This document shows positions 49,755 through 60,300 of a stretch of DNA of 64,000 bases, one piece after another. Position numbers and translations under genes: made by a program. This stretch comes from Chlorokybus atmophyticus. Its lineage: Eukaryota; Streptophyta; Chlorokybophyceae; Chlorokybales; Chlorokybaceae. How positions within the stretch are numbered: the first letter of the stretch is position 1; every line of letters begins with the position of its first letter. Below the pieces are notes generated by a model, which was given only the letters and a program-made list of their open reading frames with translations, was not told where the DNA came from and did not search any database. The stretch is from positions 808,516 through 872,515 of the forward strand of contig RHPI01002438.1 in the NCBI GenBank assembly GCA_009103225.1, read 5' to 3'.

Positions 49755-50043
49755 GTCCCAACGGGATTATACAGTCTATTAAGCCATTTTAGGGCCGTTA
49801 ACCTAGTGTTAAGGCCCTAATGTAGTGTTACTTAATTGTAACACTGATATCGACATGAGACATGAGTCTCATGTCGATATCAGCCGTATGGCGGCGCTGC
49901 TAACGCAGCGGCCGCCATAGCCAGGGGATCTTCTGCTCCGGCAGATTCCCCTGGCGGCGGCGGCGGTGGCGTCGTGGCTGGTGGTGGTGTTGGGGTAGGG
50001 GATTAAAGGGAGGAGGGGGCACACCCCCTCTAGTCTCTTTACA
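49755..50043 (+). repeat. 5' LTR of chromovirus (outer end missing)
   Basis: 289 bases match the 3' LTR (56313-56599) with one substitution (CCATTTTAG versus CCATATTAG) and one GGC unit fewer. It ends in TTTACA. It carries a chain of hairpins, including a perfect 16-bp stem at 49846-49861/49866-49881. Confidence 0.93.
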
Positions 50044-50044
50044 T

Positions 50045-50056
50045 TGGTATCGGAGC
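50045..50056 (+). promoter_or_regulatory. Primer-binding site (initiator tRNA-Met-like)
   Basis: TGGTATCGGAGC begins two bases after the LTR end. It resembles the TGGTATCAGAGC site complementary to the 3' end of initiator methionine tRNA, widely used by plant gypsy elements, with one difference. Confidence 0.75.
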
Positions 50057-50884
50057 ACGGGCGTGAAGAGCCTGTGGAAGGGGCGGCGGCAGGCGGCAGG
50101 CGACTGCGGCGGCAGGCGGCAGGCGACTGCAGCGGCGGCAACTAGTGGTAGTTATTAGGTGGTAGTTGTTGTTGTTGTTGTTATTATTGAAACGCTGTTG
50201 CTGGTGTAGGCTAGTTACCTAGCCCTGCCTTGCCTTGCCTTGCATAGCCTAGCTTGCCCTGCCCTAGCCTAGCCGAGCTTGTTAGCTTGCGTGTAGGGGA
50301 GGCGGCCACTCAGGCAGCCTTCCCCCTCAGTATTGCATGCCCAGCACATCACATAGTGATTTATATATATATAAATATATATATATATATAACCACTTGT
50401 GTGTGCTTGTGCTGGCCACCACGTGGATTCGTGGTGGTGTAAAGGGTTTGACCCCCCTTGTGAGACAGTCCGGTGGCAACATCGGCTGTCGTTACCGCCA
50501 GTCAGTGCGGTGAGGCCGCCAGAGTCATTCTGTGCGGCCAGTATCAGACTCACAACTCGCTGATATCACCCTGTAGGGTTGATTCAACGAGATTTGGCAC
50601 CCTGAGTGTCAATTACAATTGTGGGTTGAGTTGAGTTGTACAAAGTGCAAACTTTGACAAGCTGTAACTTGTGAACCGCCGCGTGAATTCGCGTGCGGTT
50701 TGTTTCTAAGCAAGTGTCTAGTTGAGAAGTGTGTGGGGAGCTCTTGTTTGAGCTGTATACTCCACGTTACACACTTGAAACTTGACGAGACAAAATCAAG
50801 TGATTTTGACACTTTTGCAGTGCACAACTCGTGTGTTTGTGCACTTGCAAACTTCAACTATTGACGGCTTATATTCTTGGGCAG
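50057..50884 (+). other. Untranslated leader of the chromovirus
   Basis: Contains two near-identical GGCGGCAGGCGGCAGGCGACTGC blocks (50089-50135), a GTT tract (about 50166-50183), GCCTTGCCT repeats (about 50225-50275) and an (AT)n tract (about 50362-50390). No gene. It probably holds packaging and dimerisation signals. Confidence 0.6.
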
Positions 50885-52360
50885 ATGTCTGACCAAGGAG
50901 GGGACGATGTGGAGAAGTCCACATCATATGAGCCATCAAGTGAAGAGGAAGTGAATTACTCTGACACGAGTGAGAGCTATCAGCTGACCGTCAGTGAGAA
51001 GGAGGGAGACAAGCAAGAGAGCGATGCTTCTCCCGACCAGTCTGCTCAGAGTGTACCAGTTGCAGTAAACGCTGAAATGGCACCACCTGCAGTTGACTCT
51101 CAGAGTGTCATTGGCGGGGCAATTGAGAAGTATGCCCAGGAGCGCAAGGCTCTGCTTGATGCCAACCCACAGCTTGGCAAGGAAACATGGGATGCATGGG
51201 CTCAGAAGGTTCGTGATGGCTATGAGACGGACTTTGTCACACTTCCTCGCGCAAGCAAGGAGATGGTGATCCGCATGCTCGAGCACGAGCTGACGAACAA
51301 TGTTCCGCCACTCGTGCGCGGTGATCCGAAGGTGGCTGCTCTGATGGCTGTTTACGATAAGCCTCCCCCTTACCAAGGCAAGCGAATGGCGTTTGAGGCT
51401 TTGGCCAACTTGGGAGTGGAAACCTCACAGCGTTGCAAGGACGTGTTCTGGTACTTGGGACCTAACTTGGAAGACAAGTTGACTGGCCGAGTGCAGTTGA
51501 CGGCACGCCTCGATGCTATGCAGGCTGAGTTGGTGGCGCTGCGCCAACAGGTGGCGGGTGCTACTTCAGCAGCTGGAGCATCAGCGGGTCTGCCGGTCAC
51601 AGCGCTGAATAAGCCTGAGAAGTTCAAGCCCAACGGCAGCGTCAGTATCCACGACTGGGTGGTAACTGTTGAGCACTATTTAACAGCATTGAGACGCCCC
51701 GTTGGTGAACACATTGCTGTTGCTGAGTTGCTCATGCCTTCTGACGCTCTCGCCGAGTGGGCGAGGCAGACACAGGACGGTGCTACCAAAACAGTGGAGG
51801 CACTGTTTCAGTTCCTGACGGAACGCTATGGTGGCATGGACCCGGCTACTCAGGCTCGTAACAAGCTCAGCAAGTTGCGACAGAATGGTCGGGCGGCTTC
51901 AGCCTATCTGCAGGAATTCCAGGCATTGGTGGGTCGTGCCAACAGCGGCCTCATGCCTATTGACAAGGCCGAGCAGTTTGAGTTGTACAAGCGCGGCTTG
52001 GATGCGCGTGTGCGTGATCAACTGCAGTACAACACGGCAACGGGACTGCCTTGGGTTCCCGAGGACTTGGCCAAGTTGCAGAAGCTGAGCGTGTACCTAT
52101 ACAACGATGACACGGCGGTGCAGGACAAGTCACATGTGGCAGTTTCGGCCAAACCGCCAGGGGTGGGAGGGAAGCGTTTCCCTCATCCGAGTGCACACTT
52201 GGCAAAGAAGGCGAAGACATATGGTCCTTCTACTAGTGCCACACCTGCTGGTGGTGCTACGCCTGCTGCGGCTCGCACCTGTTACGTCTGTCATCAGCCT
52301 GGCCACATTGCAAAGAACTGCCCAACCAAGGGGAAGGGCAAGGCCAAGAAGGTTGAATAG
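50885..52360 (+). CDS. gag: Chromovirus Gag
   Basis: From the Met at 50885 (MSDQGGDDVEKS) the frame runs 491 codons to TAG 52358-52360. An acidic N-terminus is followed by a helical capsid-like region (FLTERYGGMDPATQARNKL, then ASAYLQEFQALVGRAN), characteristic of Ty3/gypsy Gag. A Lys/Ala/Pro-rich linker leads to one zinc knuckle, CYVCHQPGHIAKNC (about 52280-52321), and a basic end. It forms the virus-like particle and binds the RNA. The stop is followed directly, in the same frame, by pol. Confidence 0.93.
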   Translation: MSDQGGDDVEKSTSYEPSSEEEVNYSDTSESYQLTVSEKEGDKQESDASPDQSAQSVPVAVNAEMAPPAVDSQSVIGGAIEKYAQERKALLDANPQLGKETWDAWAQKVRDGYETDFVTLPRASKEMVIRMLEHELTNNVPPLVRGDPKVAALMAVYDKPPPYQGKRMAFEALANLGVETSQRCKDVFWYLGPNLEDKLTGRVQLTARLDAMQAELVALRQQVAGATSAAGASAGLPVTALNKPEKFKPNGSVSIHDWVVTVEHYLTALRRPVGEHIAVAELLMPSDALAEWARQTQDGATKTVEALFQFLTERYGGMDPATQARNKLSKLRQNGRAASAYLQEFQALVGRANSGLMPIDKAEQFELYKRGLDARVRDQLQYNTATGLPWVPEDLAKLQKLSVYLYNDDTAVQDKSHVAVSAKPPGVGGKRFPHPSAHLAKKAKTYGPSTSATPAGGATPAAARTCYVCHQPGHIAKNCPTKGKGKAKKVE

Positions 52361-55300
52361 GATTACGTCGTGACTGATGTAAAAGTGGTTGATGGCCAGT
52401 TGCTTGTGTTATTAGCAAACTGGTTTGATGAGCTGTCCCAAGTGCATGTAATGACACACGCATGGCAAACACATAGCAAGTTGCCACTTTTTGACGTTGC
52501 AAAAGTGGAAGAGAATGCTTGTGTGTTGGTACATGTGGAATTTAACATGCTTACCAATGTGTTGCACACTTTGACTGAGTTGCAAAGTAAACACAGAACT
52601 TTGAGTGTGGTAGTAATGGTGCCTAAGTATCATGGCCCATGGTTGAAACATACTCGAGGGGGAACTGTGTTAAAGCAATTTAGCAAGCGTGAAACAGGGA
52701 CAGTGCGATTGTCAGCAATTTTACTCAACCCTCGCATTAGTCACGGACTCTTGGCTACATTTCAAGGACGGGTTGTGCCTCTGTTGTGGACATTTAGTGG
52801 CACAATGCAGGGAATAACCAGTTCGTTCTTGATTGACACTGGTGCAACGCACAATTTTATTGAGGAACAATGGGTTGTGCGCAATAAAGTAGCGTGTAAA
52901 CCCTCAGCATTTTCAGCTGCCGGTGCTGGGGGTACGTTACCAGTGAAAGGAGAAATCAAAATGAAGGTAAAGATTGGTAATTATCATGCCAATCTCACCT
53001 TCATAGTGGTGTCCATCAACATAATGGGTGTTGATGTGGTACTAGGACAGGAATGGCAGGACAATGTTAAAATGACATTGGATACTGGTGCACGGTTGTG
53101 CACAGTGAAAAAGGGTCGTAAGCGTGTAACGTTGTCTGTAAAAGGGTCGCATAGCTTGGAACACAAGCAAACAGACCCTGCGCTTCTCAGTGCACTTCAG
53201 GTGAAGCGTGCGTTGCGTAAAAACACACCGGCTTTCCTTGTGCACTTAACGTCATCTGATGACTTTGTGCCAGGCAGTACGGCAGGTGTTGCAGACATCA
53301 TTGAAAAGTATCAGGACATATTCTCAGATGAGTTGCCAGGCTTACCCCCTGATCGAGGTGTCGGACACACCATACCACTGATTCCTGATAGTGAGCCTCC
53401 ATTTCGGCCAATATATAGGCTGAGCCCCAATGAGAGGGGGGAAATGGAAACTCAAATCAAAGAGTTATTGGAAAAGGGATTGATTGAACCGAGTTCTTCA
53501 CCCTTTGGCGCACCCATCTTGTTTGTGATGAAAAAGAATGGGAAATTGCGCATGTGTGTAGATTATCGTGCTCTAAACAAGATTACGGTAAAGAATCGAT
53601 ACCCGTTACCACGGATTGATGATGTGTTTGATAAACTGTCGGGTAATGCGTACTTCAGTACGCTAGACTTGACAAGCGGTTACCATCAAATCCGTATTCA
53701 CCCTTCTGATGTTTACAAGACAGCATTCAGAACACCTTCAGGTCATTATCAATACAAAGTGTTACCTTTTGGATTGACAAATGCACCTGCGGTGTTTCAG
53801 AAGGAAATGAATAAGATCTTTGATAACATGCTTGGCAAGCATGTTATGGTTTACTTGGATGACATCATTGTCTTCAGTAAAACAAAAGAGGAGCACAGAA
53901 AGCATCTGGAAGCGGTGTTTGCTTTACTGCGAACACATCGCTTGTTTGCCAACTTGCCAAAGTGTGACTTTGGCAAGACAGAGTTGCCATTCTTGGGGCA
54001 TATTGTGAGTGGTGCGGGTGTCAAACCTGACCCTCGCAAAGTGCAAGTGGTAAAGGATTGGCCTCAACCAAAGAATATCCATCAGTTGCGATCATTCTTG
54101 GGGTTGGCAAACTATTTTCGCAAGTTTATGATGGGGTACTCTACGGCTGTGATGCCCTTAACAAAACTATTGCGAAAAGATGCCCCATTCTCTTGGACAG
54201 CAGCACAGGAAGCTGCTATGCAACAAGTGAAGCTGGCTTTAACCTCAGCACCAGTGTTGGCACTGCCAAATTGGGATAAGCGCTTCACTGTGGTGAGCGA
54301 TGCCTCCACCCTAGGGTGTGGTGCAGTATTGCTACAGGATAGCAGGCCATGTGCTTATGAGAGTAGAAAATTCATCCCAGCAGAGGTGAATTACACTACT
54401 ACTGAGCAAGAGTTGCTGGGTATAGTGCATGCTCTTGAAACTTGGCGATGCTACTTGGAAGGAGTTCAGTTCACAGTAGTGACTGATCACAACCCATTGG
54501 TGTACTTCTCAACACAGCTAAACTTGTCGCGTAGGCAAGCTCGCTGGAATGAGTTTCTGTCGCGGTTTACTTTTGAATGGGTATACCGGCCGGGCAAAAC
54601 CAATGTGGCAGATCCTTTGAGTCGCTGTCCGTCATTGTTGGCAGTTATGCGTGCGCACTTGCTTGCGACGCAAGGTACATTGCCTCCTAATGATGAGTTT
54701 GTACAAGCTGTTTTACAGGGGTATATTTTGGACCCATGGTTCTCGATGCAAGGGAATGTGCAACAGCTTAACAAACGAGACAACTTGTATTATATGGGCG
54801 CCTGCTTGGTGATACCTAACCATGCTGGGTTGCGCATGAAATGCATAGCTGAAGTACACGATCCACCGTACGCTGGGCACTTTGGGGGTCGCAAGACTAC
54901 TAAGGCAGCGCAACAGTTGTACTGGTGGCCATCGTTGCCTGTTGACGTAAAGCAATATGTTGACACGTGTGACAAATGTCAGCGTGACAAACCGTTACGT
55001 CAGAAACCCGCTGGGTTGCTGCGACCTTTGCCTGTTCCTGATGGCAAGTGGGAAAGTGTGAGTATGGACCTGATTGTTGAGCTCCCTGAGACAGCATTAG
55101 GGCACACAGCGGTTGCAGTTTTTGTGGACCGTTTAACAAAAATGGTTCACATCGTCCCTTGCCGCACGGAAATAGGCTCCCGTGAGTTAGCGATGGTTTT
55201 TGTCGCCTCTGTGTTTAAGTTGCATGGTTTGCCTCGCAACTTTGTGTCTGATCGCGATCCGCGATTTGTGTCTCAGTTCTGGAAGTCGCTATGCAGCTTC

Positions 55301-56128
55301 TTACATATTCAGCAGAACATGAGCACAGCTTATCATCCACAAACGGATGGTCAGACAGAGCGCGCCAATCAAGTGATTGAGGAAACCATTCGGCATTATG
55401 TGAGTCCAAACCAGTCTGACTGGGATATCTATCTCCCAATGGCTGAGTTTGCGATTAACAATGCTTGGCAAGAGAGTGTGCAGGAAACTCCGTTTTTCTT
55501 GAACTACGGAGTGCATCCACTAAGTCCTGCGAACATCAAGTTGCCCGCTACCGACATAACTCGCGTACCTGCAGCACGCGAGATGGCTTCGGCCATGCAG
55601 GATAGGCTAGCGCTGGCAAAGGACTGTCTGCGCGCAGCGCAAGACAGACAAAAAGCCCATGCTGATGCGCATCGTAGAGAGGCCAGCTACGATGTGGGCT
55701 GTTCGGTGCTTTTAAGTACCAAAAACATATCCATTAAGGGAGTGGGTACCCGCAAGTTTTTCCCTCGCTGGATAGGCCCTTTCAAGGTAATTGATCGGGT
55801 CGGCACTCACGCGTATCGTTTGGAATTGCCAAAGTCAATACGCATTCACAATGTGTTTCACGTGAGTGTAATGAAACCGTATCGTTCTGACGGTCGGGTT
55901 CAACCTCCTCCACCCCCCGTTGCAGTGGATGGCGACGATACTTTCGAGTATGAGGTGGAAGCAGTCCTAAGTCATCGTAAGCCTCGGCGCGGACGCGCGC
56001 CGTCTTACTTGGTGAAATGGAAAGGGTATGGTGTTGAACACAATACATGGGAGCCCGAAAGGAATCTTACCAACTGCCAAAAGATTCTTCGGGGGTACTG
56101 GAGTACGGTGTCCACACGCGAACGGTAA
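52361..56128 (+). CDS. pol: Chromovirus Pol (PR-RT-RH-IN-chromodomain)
   Basis: Open from the codon after the gag stop to TAA 56126-56128, about 1,255 codons. Numbering from the GTG at 52370: protease FLIDTGATHNF with catalytic Asp about residue 156; RT with MPFG-type block VLPFGLTNAPAVFQ and YLDD at 495-498; RNase H starting FTVVSDASTLGCGAVL near 640; integrase zinc domain from HDPPYAGH to CDKC near 830-870; DDE core with MDLIVELP (Asp about 900), FVSDRDPRF and STAYHPQTDGQTERAN; C-terminal chromodomain YEVEAVLSHRK to LVKWKGYGVEHNTWEPE, about 1193-1245. There is no ATG near the start, which fits translation as a Gag-Pol fusion. All catalytic residues I can check are present. Confidence 0.95.
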   Translation, partial: DYVVTDVKVVDGQLLVLLANWFDELSQVHVMTHAWQTHSKLPLFDVAKVEENACVLVHVEFNMLTNVLHTLTELQSKHRTLSVVVMVPKYHGPWLKHTRGGTVLKQFSKRETGTVRLSAILLNPRISHGLLATFQGRVVPLLWTFSGTMQGITSSFLIDTGATHNFIEEQWVVRNKVACKPSAFSAAGAGGTLPVKGEIKMKVKIGNYHANLTFIVVSINIMGVDVVLGQEWQDNVKMTLDTGARLCTVKKGRKRVTLSVKGSHSLEHKQTDPALLSALQVKRALRKNTPAFLVHLTSSDDFVPGSTAGVADIIEKYQDIFSDELPGLPPDRGVGHTIPLIPDSEPPFRPIYRLSPNERGEMETQIKELLEKGLIEPSSSPFGAPILFVMKKNGKLRMCVDYRALNKITVKNRYPLPRIDDVFDKLSGNAYFSTLDLTSGYHQIRIHPSDVYKTAFRTPSGHYQYKVLPFGLTNAPAVFQKEMNKIFDNMLGKHVMVYLDDIIVFSKTKEEHRKHLEAVFALLRTHRLFANLPKCDFGKTELPFLGHIVSGAGVKPDPRKVQVVKDWPQPKNIHQLRSFLGLANYFRKFMMGYSTAVMPLTKLLRKDAPFSWTAAQEAAMQQVKLALTSAPVLALPNWDKRFTVVSDASTLGCGAVLLQDSRPCAYESRKFIPAEVNYTTTEQELLGIVHALETWRCYLEGVQFTVVTDHNPLVYFSTQLNLSRRQARWNEFLSRFTFEWVYRPGKTNVADPLSRCPSLLAVMRAHLLATQGTLPPNDEFVQAVLQGYILDPWFSMQGNVQQLNKRDNLYYMGACLVIPNHAGLRMKCIAEVHDPPYAGHFGGRKTTKAAQQLYWWPSLPVDVKQYVDTCDKCQRDKPLRQKPAGLLRPLPVPDGKWESVSMDLIVELPETALGHTAVAVFVDRLTKMVHIVPCRTEIGSRELAMVFVASVFKLHGLPRNFVSDRDPRFVSQFWKSLCSFLHIQQNMSTAYHPQTDGQTERANQVIEETIRHYVSPNQSDWDIYLPMAEFAINNAWQESVQETPFFLNYGVHPLSPANIKLPATDITRVPAAREMASAMQDRLALAKDCLRAAQDRQKAHADAHRREASYDVGCSVLLSTKNISIKGVGTRKFFPRWIGPFKVIDRVGTHAYRLELPKSIRIHNVFHVSVMKPYRSDGRVQPPPPPVAVDGDDTFEYEVEAVLSHRKPRRGRAPSYLVKWKGYGVEHNTWEPERNLTNCQKILRGYWSTVSTRER

Positions 56129-56241
56129 AAGGGTGCTGGCAGACATCTTTACCGTTTCGGCCCTGGTTCTCTCACTGCTTTCGTTTCTTTACTCGTGGTG
56201 GGGCTTTGCTAACCCTTCAATGAGGACATTGAAACCTAAGT

Positions 56242-56250
56242 GGGGGGGAA
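56242..56250 (+). promoter_or_regulatory. Polypurine tract
   Basis: GGGGGGGAA lies immediately before the TGTAAC start of the 3' LTR, the usual primer site for plus-strand DNA synthesis. Confidence 0.85.
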
Positions 56251-56599
56251 TGTAACGGTGTGCTACCTCCATAGAGGTTCCCCGCCCTTATTTAGGATTA
56301 GATAAGGGTCCCAACGGGATTATACAGTCTATTAAGCCATATTAGGGCCGTTAACCTAGTGTTAAGGCCCTAATGTAGTGTTACTTAATTGTAACACTGA
56401 TATCGACATGAGACATGAGTCTCATGTCGATATCAGCCGTATGGCGGCGCTGCTAACGCAGCGGCCGCCATAGCCAGGGGATCTTCTGCTCCGGCAGATT
56501 CCCCTGGCGGCGGCGGCGGCGGTGGCGTCGTGGCTGGTGGTGGTGTTGGGGTAGGGGATTAAAGGGAGGAGGGGGCACACCCCCTCTAGTCTCTTTACA
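56251..56599 (+). repeat. 3' LTR of chromovirus
   Basis: 349 bases, starting TGTAAC and ending TTTACA. This is the complete version and shows what is missing from the 5' copy. Confidence 0.93.
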
Positions 56600-57386
56600 C
56601 CTACGTGACAAATTTGCGGGGGCTGTGTTTGTATATTTGTAAGCGGACCACTGGAGTGGAGGTACCCCACATCGTATGATTATGATTAAGTAGAGTTGCA
56701 GTGTTGCAATGTGGCCCATAGTGGGCACATGATGTGGGCCACATGGCTATTGCCACCAGATTGTAATTCGTACTCTGAATTTTAATCCAACGGCCCCAGT
56801 CTTGTCTACACCGCCCAGCCTATCAGAAGGCTGAATTTGGTAATGCGCGCGAGTTGCGCGCGTTTGTCGGTCCTCGACCGGACTCTGCCGGTCGCGACCG
56901 GCGTCCCCTCGCTTCCTACCAGCTGATGCAAGACCGCGGCAACCTTGCGTGATTCACATCCTGGGGCCCAGGATTCCTGGCCCCCGACCTCATTGTGAGA
57001 ACAGCGATCCCATCTGTGGCACATGCGGTGAACTTGCCAGGCTGAATGTTGCATGCATAGAATGGTGAATGTTGCATGCATAGAATGGTGAATGAAATTC
57101 TTAGCACCAATATCTGGGTGCTCACGCGGCTGACGGCAGCGGCCAGCGTTACTGCGTGCCGTTGGCTGGTCAATATCAGACGGTAAGGAAGGCGGTCCTC
57201 GCTTAGCGAAACGGCGTGCGGCGCACGAGCCGTCGGATGGAGTTTTGAAGTTTTTGTCTTATCATCCGCGCGTGGGACCAGGCCAGGGCCAGGGCCAGGC
57301 CGGGCCAGGCTGGGGCGGGTGGAGGGGTGGTCGTCCCGCCAGGCCTGGGCGGCGGAGGGGCTAAGGGATCGGGGGGGGAGCAAGCA
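56600..57386. other. Spacer upstream of the fusion glycosyltransferase
   Basis: Contains a tandem ATTCACCATTCTATGCATGC-like 22-bp duplication (about 57043-57090, plus strand AATGGTGAATGTTGCATGCA) and GGCCAGG repeats (57281-57312). It probably includes the promoter of the downstream gene. Confidence 0.5.
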
Positions 57387-60300
57387 ATGCGGAGGGATGT
57401 GATGGGAGCTGGAGCGTCTAACGCAGCGACGACGGTGGGGGCGTTCTGCTGGTGCCTCCTGCTGCTGCTGCTGCTGGTGGGGTGCTGCTGCGACAGCGTG
57501 AGCGCTGTTGACCAGGCCGGACGCAGCGTGCCGCGCCGGGTGCTTGGCGAGGACGGCGTTGAGCATGGCGATGACTCCTCCCAAGTTTTACAGGTTCTAC
57601 TGACGCTTCCGGCATGTCGGGATGCTGTCGTTGCTCGAATGCAGCCGTTCTGTCGGGCCGTTAGCAGCAAGCTTGCATTGCAGCCGGGACAGGCTGCTCA
57701 TTTGTCAGCTCTCAGTATCCTTCTTTTCTTGCTGTCAACTGTGTTGGCTGCGCTCAGTCTGACTGCATTGTCAGCTGTTAAGCCATGTGGATGAATGTGG
57801 AGCGCACATCCTTCAATGGTGCATGCGGTTGACTTACAGAGCAGGTTTTGGTGCGAGCTTCTGGTATGGCAACAGCGTCTTTTAAATTAATTCTAAGTAG
57901 CTTGTCCAGCACCTCTCCGCCCTGAGGTTATACATGCCATCACGTAGCTGTGCACCACATGTTGGCCACTGTGGTATGCTACTCCACGCCAGCAATGCCT
58001 GATGGCGGGGGGACATTAGCAATGCATGAATTGTAAAGCAGTTTTTTTGGTGGCTCTTCTCAACCAGCAAGAGCAAATCATTTCTAACTTCAATTGTGTC
58101 TCAAGCCAGCTTGTAAGCACACCACATCCATGCACTGTGAACTCATTGTCATCGCTGGTTGCTACTGTTCTGTATGGCTAGGGTGTTGCATGGTACACCT
58201 AGTCACACATTCTCCCCCATATTTGGCCTCATGCATGGCTTTATGGCTAACTACATGGCTCAAAGCACATGATTATACAACCTGGCTTGTTTTGCACGCG
58301 AGTTGGCTGAATTGCTGTTTGCCGACAGCTGGGTAAACATCCACGAGCGGGAGCATGTCAGTCGGGGTCGGGACACCAATGCGATGTGCTGGTGTCCATT
58401 GTTACCTCCCAAGAGGGTCACGACAGACTCGCACTGATGAAAAGCACATGGCTGGCTGGAGTGCCACACCTGTTTGTGAGCTCTACGCCAGACCCTGCAC
58501 TGGATATCACCCCCAGCGAGGAACCCCGGTTTCGAGCTCGCACGTTGGACATGATAGCAAAAGCTGCTGCAATGAGTGGCTCCTTCAAGTGGCTTGTTGT
58601 TGGCAGTGTGCACACGTACTTTGTGCTCTCCAACTTGGTGCCTTTCCTGCAGGTATAAAACAACAGCCCGCAAACAGCAGGAGAATGCGCTTTGCTGTGT
58701 ACACAAAGTGCCTCATCATGGCTGATGTATGCTTGCGGGGCGTGCAGGAGCTGGACCATACAACACCGTACTTTCTGGGTGCACTGCCAGCAGACACATC
58801 ATTAGCAGACCATCGTGGTGAGGTTTGCTCATGGGACGAGCCGCATCCATGCAGAAGCGCCAACCAATCGTACCCGCCGTACTGGCCGTCATTCCGCGCG
58901 GGGTTCGTGCTGAGTGAGGGGCTCGTGCGGGCTTTGGGCGTAGACACCTGGCGATCGTGCTTCCAGGAGAAGAGGCTGAAAATGGAGCCAACATGGGCTG
59001 CCAAGCTGAAAGACAAAGACACATTGGAAGTTGCTTACTGCATATATGCCAACGGCTACGCCCTGAGTCTGGGCCCGCCTCTTGCTTTCCATTGGGACAA
59101 GTTTGCTTATGAACCGCTCAACCCGCCGGTGTTGTCGCCATGGCGTAGGCCGTTTAGCTTGTATGCGCCGACAGAGGAGATGACTAAGGACATCCTTGCT
59201 TTTGAGCGTGCGGAGTTTGAGGCCGAGCAGCGCGCGTGGCCTGCGTGCTTCAAGGACGATGACACGCCGATGGTGTGGGAGTACAACAACTTCCGCGGCA
59301 TTGGAGACCGCATCATCGACTTTGTCGGCGCCTGGTCTGTCGCATGGGTCAAGTGCAAGCGGATTTGGCTGCCTTGGAAGGGCCGCACGCAGGGTCTCCC
59401 TGCATGGGAGGACCTGTTCCTCAACAACCTGGAGGGAGCAAAGGTTGTCACGGTTCGCGACTACAAACAGTTTGAAGAACGCATCAAGCTTGTACTTCCA
59501 CACTCCGAGCCATTGGGTTTCCCGGATGTCGGTTCAGGTCGTGCCTTTCCAGAAACACTGTACACATACTTCAACCTTCATCAGCAGGGCGTATCCTGGA
59601 GGCAGTTCCAGCTGACATACCAGATGCTGGCCAAGCGCCTTCAGATCGTGCCCAAGGTGAGCACAACTTGACCAGCGCTCTATGTTTGAGGATGCTTGCA
59701 GTGTTTGCGTCCAAGTTGCAGGCACTGGAGTGTCCCGTTGTCACTTCAAAGACAGTCAACGCAGCATGTTGTATTATATCATTACTATGTCTTGAATACG
59801 GCCTCAAATACTGTTCAGTACTGTGTTGCAACATCAGACCTTTGCAGCGTTGGTGCATAATCATGGGCTACAACAGTCGTGCAGAGTCTGCGCAGCAAGT
59901 ATCTCTCTCGCAGCAAGCAGACGCAGTCCTCTTCTGATCTCTGAAACTGCGCAGGTGGATGAAAGGCTTGAGGAGATGCGCCAGAAGGTGCGGGGCGCAA
60001 TCGGGCTACATATCCGGCGAGGTGATAAGGTCAACGCGCGATACCCTGGCCCATGGACTCTCACCAACGAGCAGCTGAAGCTCCTGGATGAGAAGACGCA
60101 CGAGTTTATCGTGGAGATCCTACAGAGGTACCCCAAAACCACCTTTTTCATTGCGACTGACAGCCAAGAGGCTGAAGAGGACTACAAGGAGACTGTTCTC
60201 AGCCATGACGGCAATGTTGTCCTAGTACCAAAGGTGAGTTGGTGTTTGTCGGTTGTTGTGCAGGCATTGTTACGGGCAGTGCATTTGCTGCATTTGTCAG

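Larger units (their letters stand above)
49755..56599 (+). mobile_element. Ty3/gypsy chromovirus, nearly intact
   Basis: Complete LTR retrotransposon layout: 5' LTR (truncated by a gap), primer-binding site, leader, gag, pol (protease, RT, RNase H, integrase, chromodomain), polypurine tract and 3' LTR. The two LTRs differ at only two places in 289 aligned bases, so insertion is recent. Gag and pol are both open. The chromodomain assigns it to the chromoviruses, which direct integration toward marked chromatin. The target-site duplication cannot be seen because poly-C replaces the left edge. Confidence 0.93.

Noticed and set aside
49592-49820. Pro-rich frames
   Set aside because: Translation of the poly-C filler at the LTR edge.
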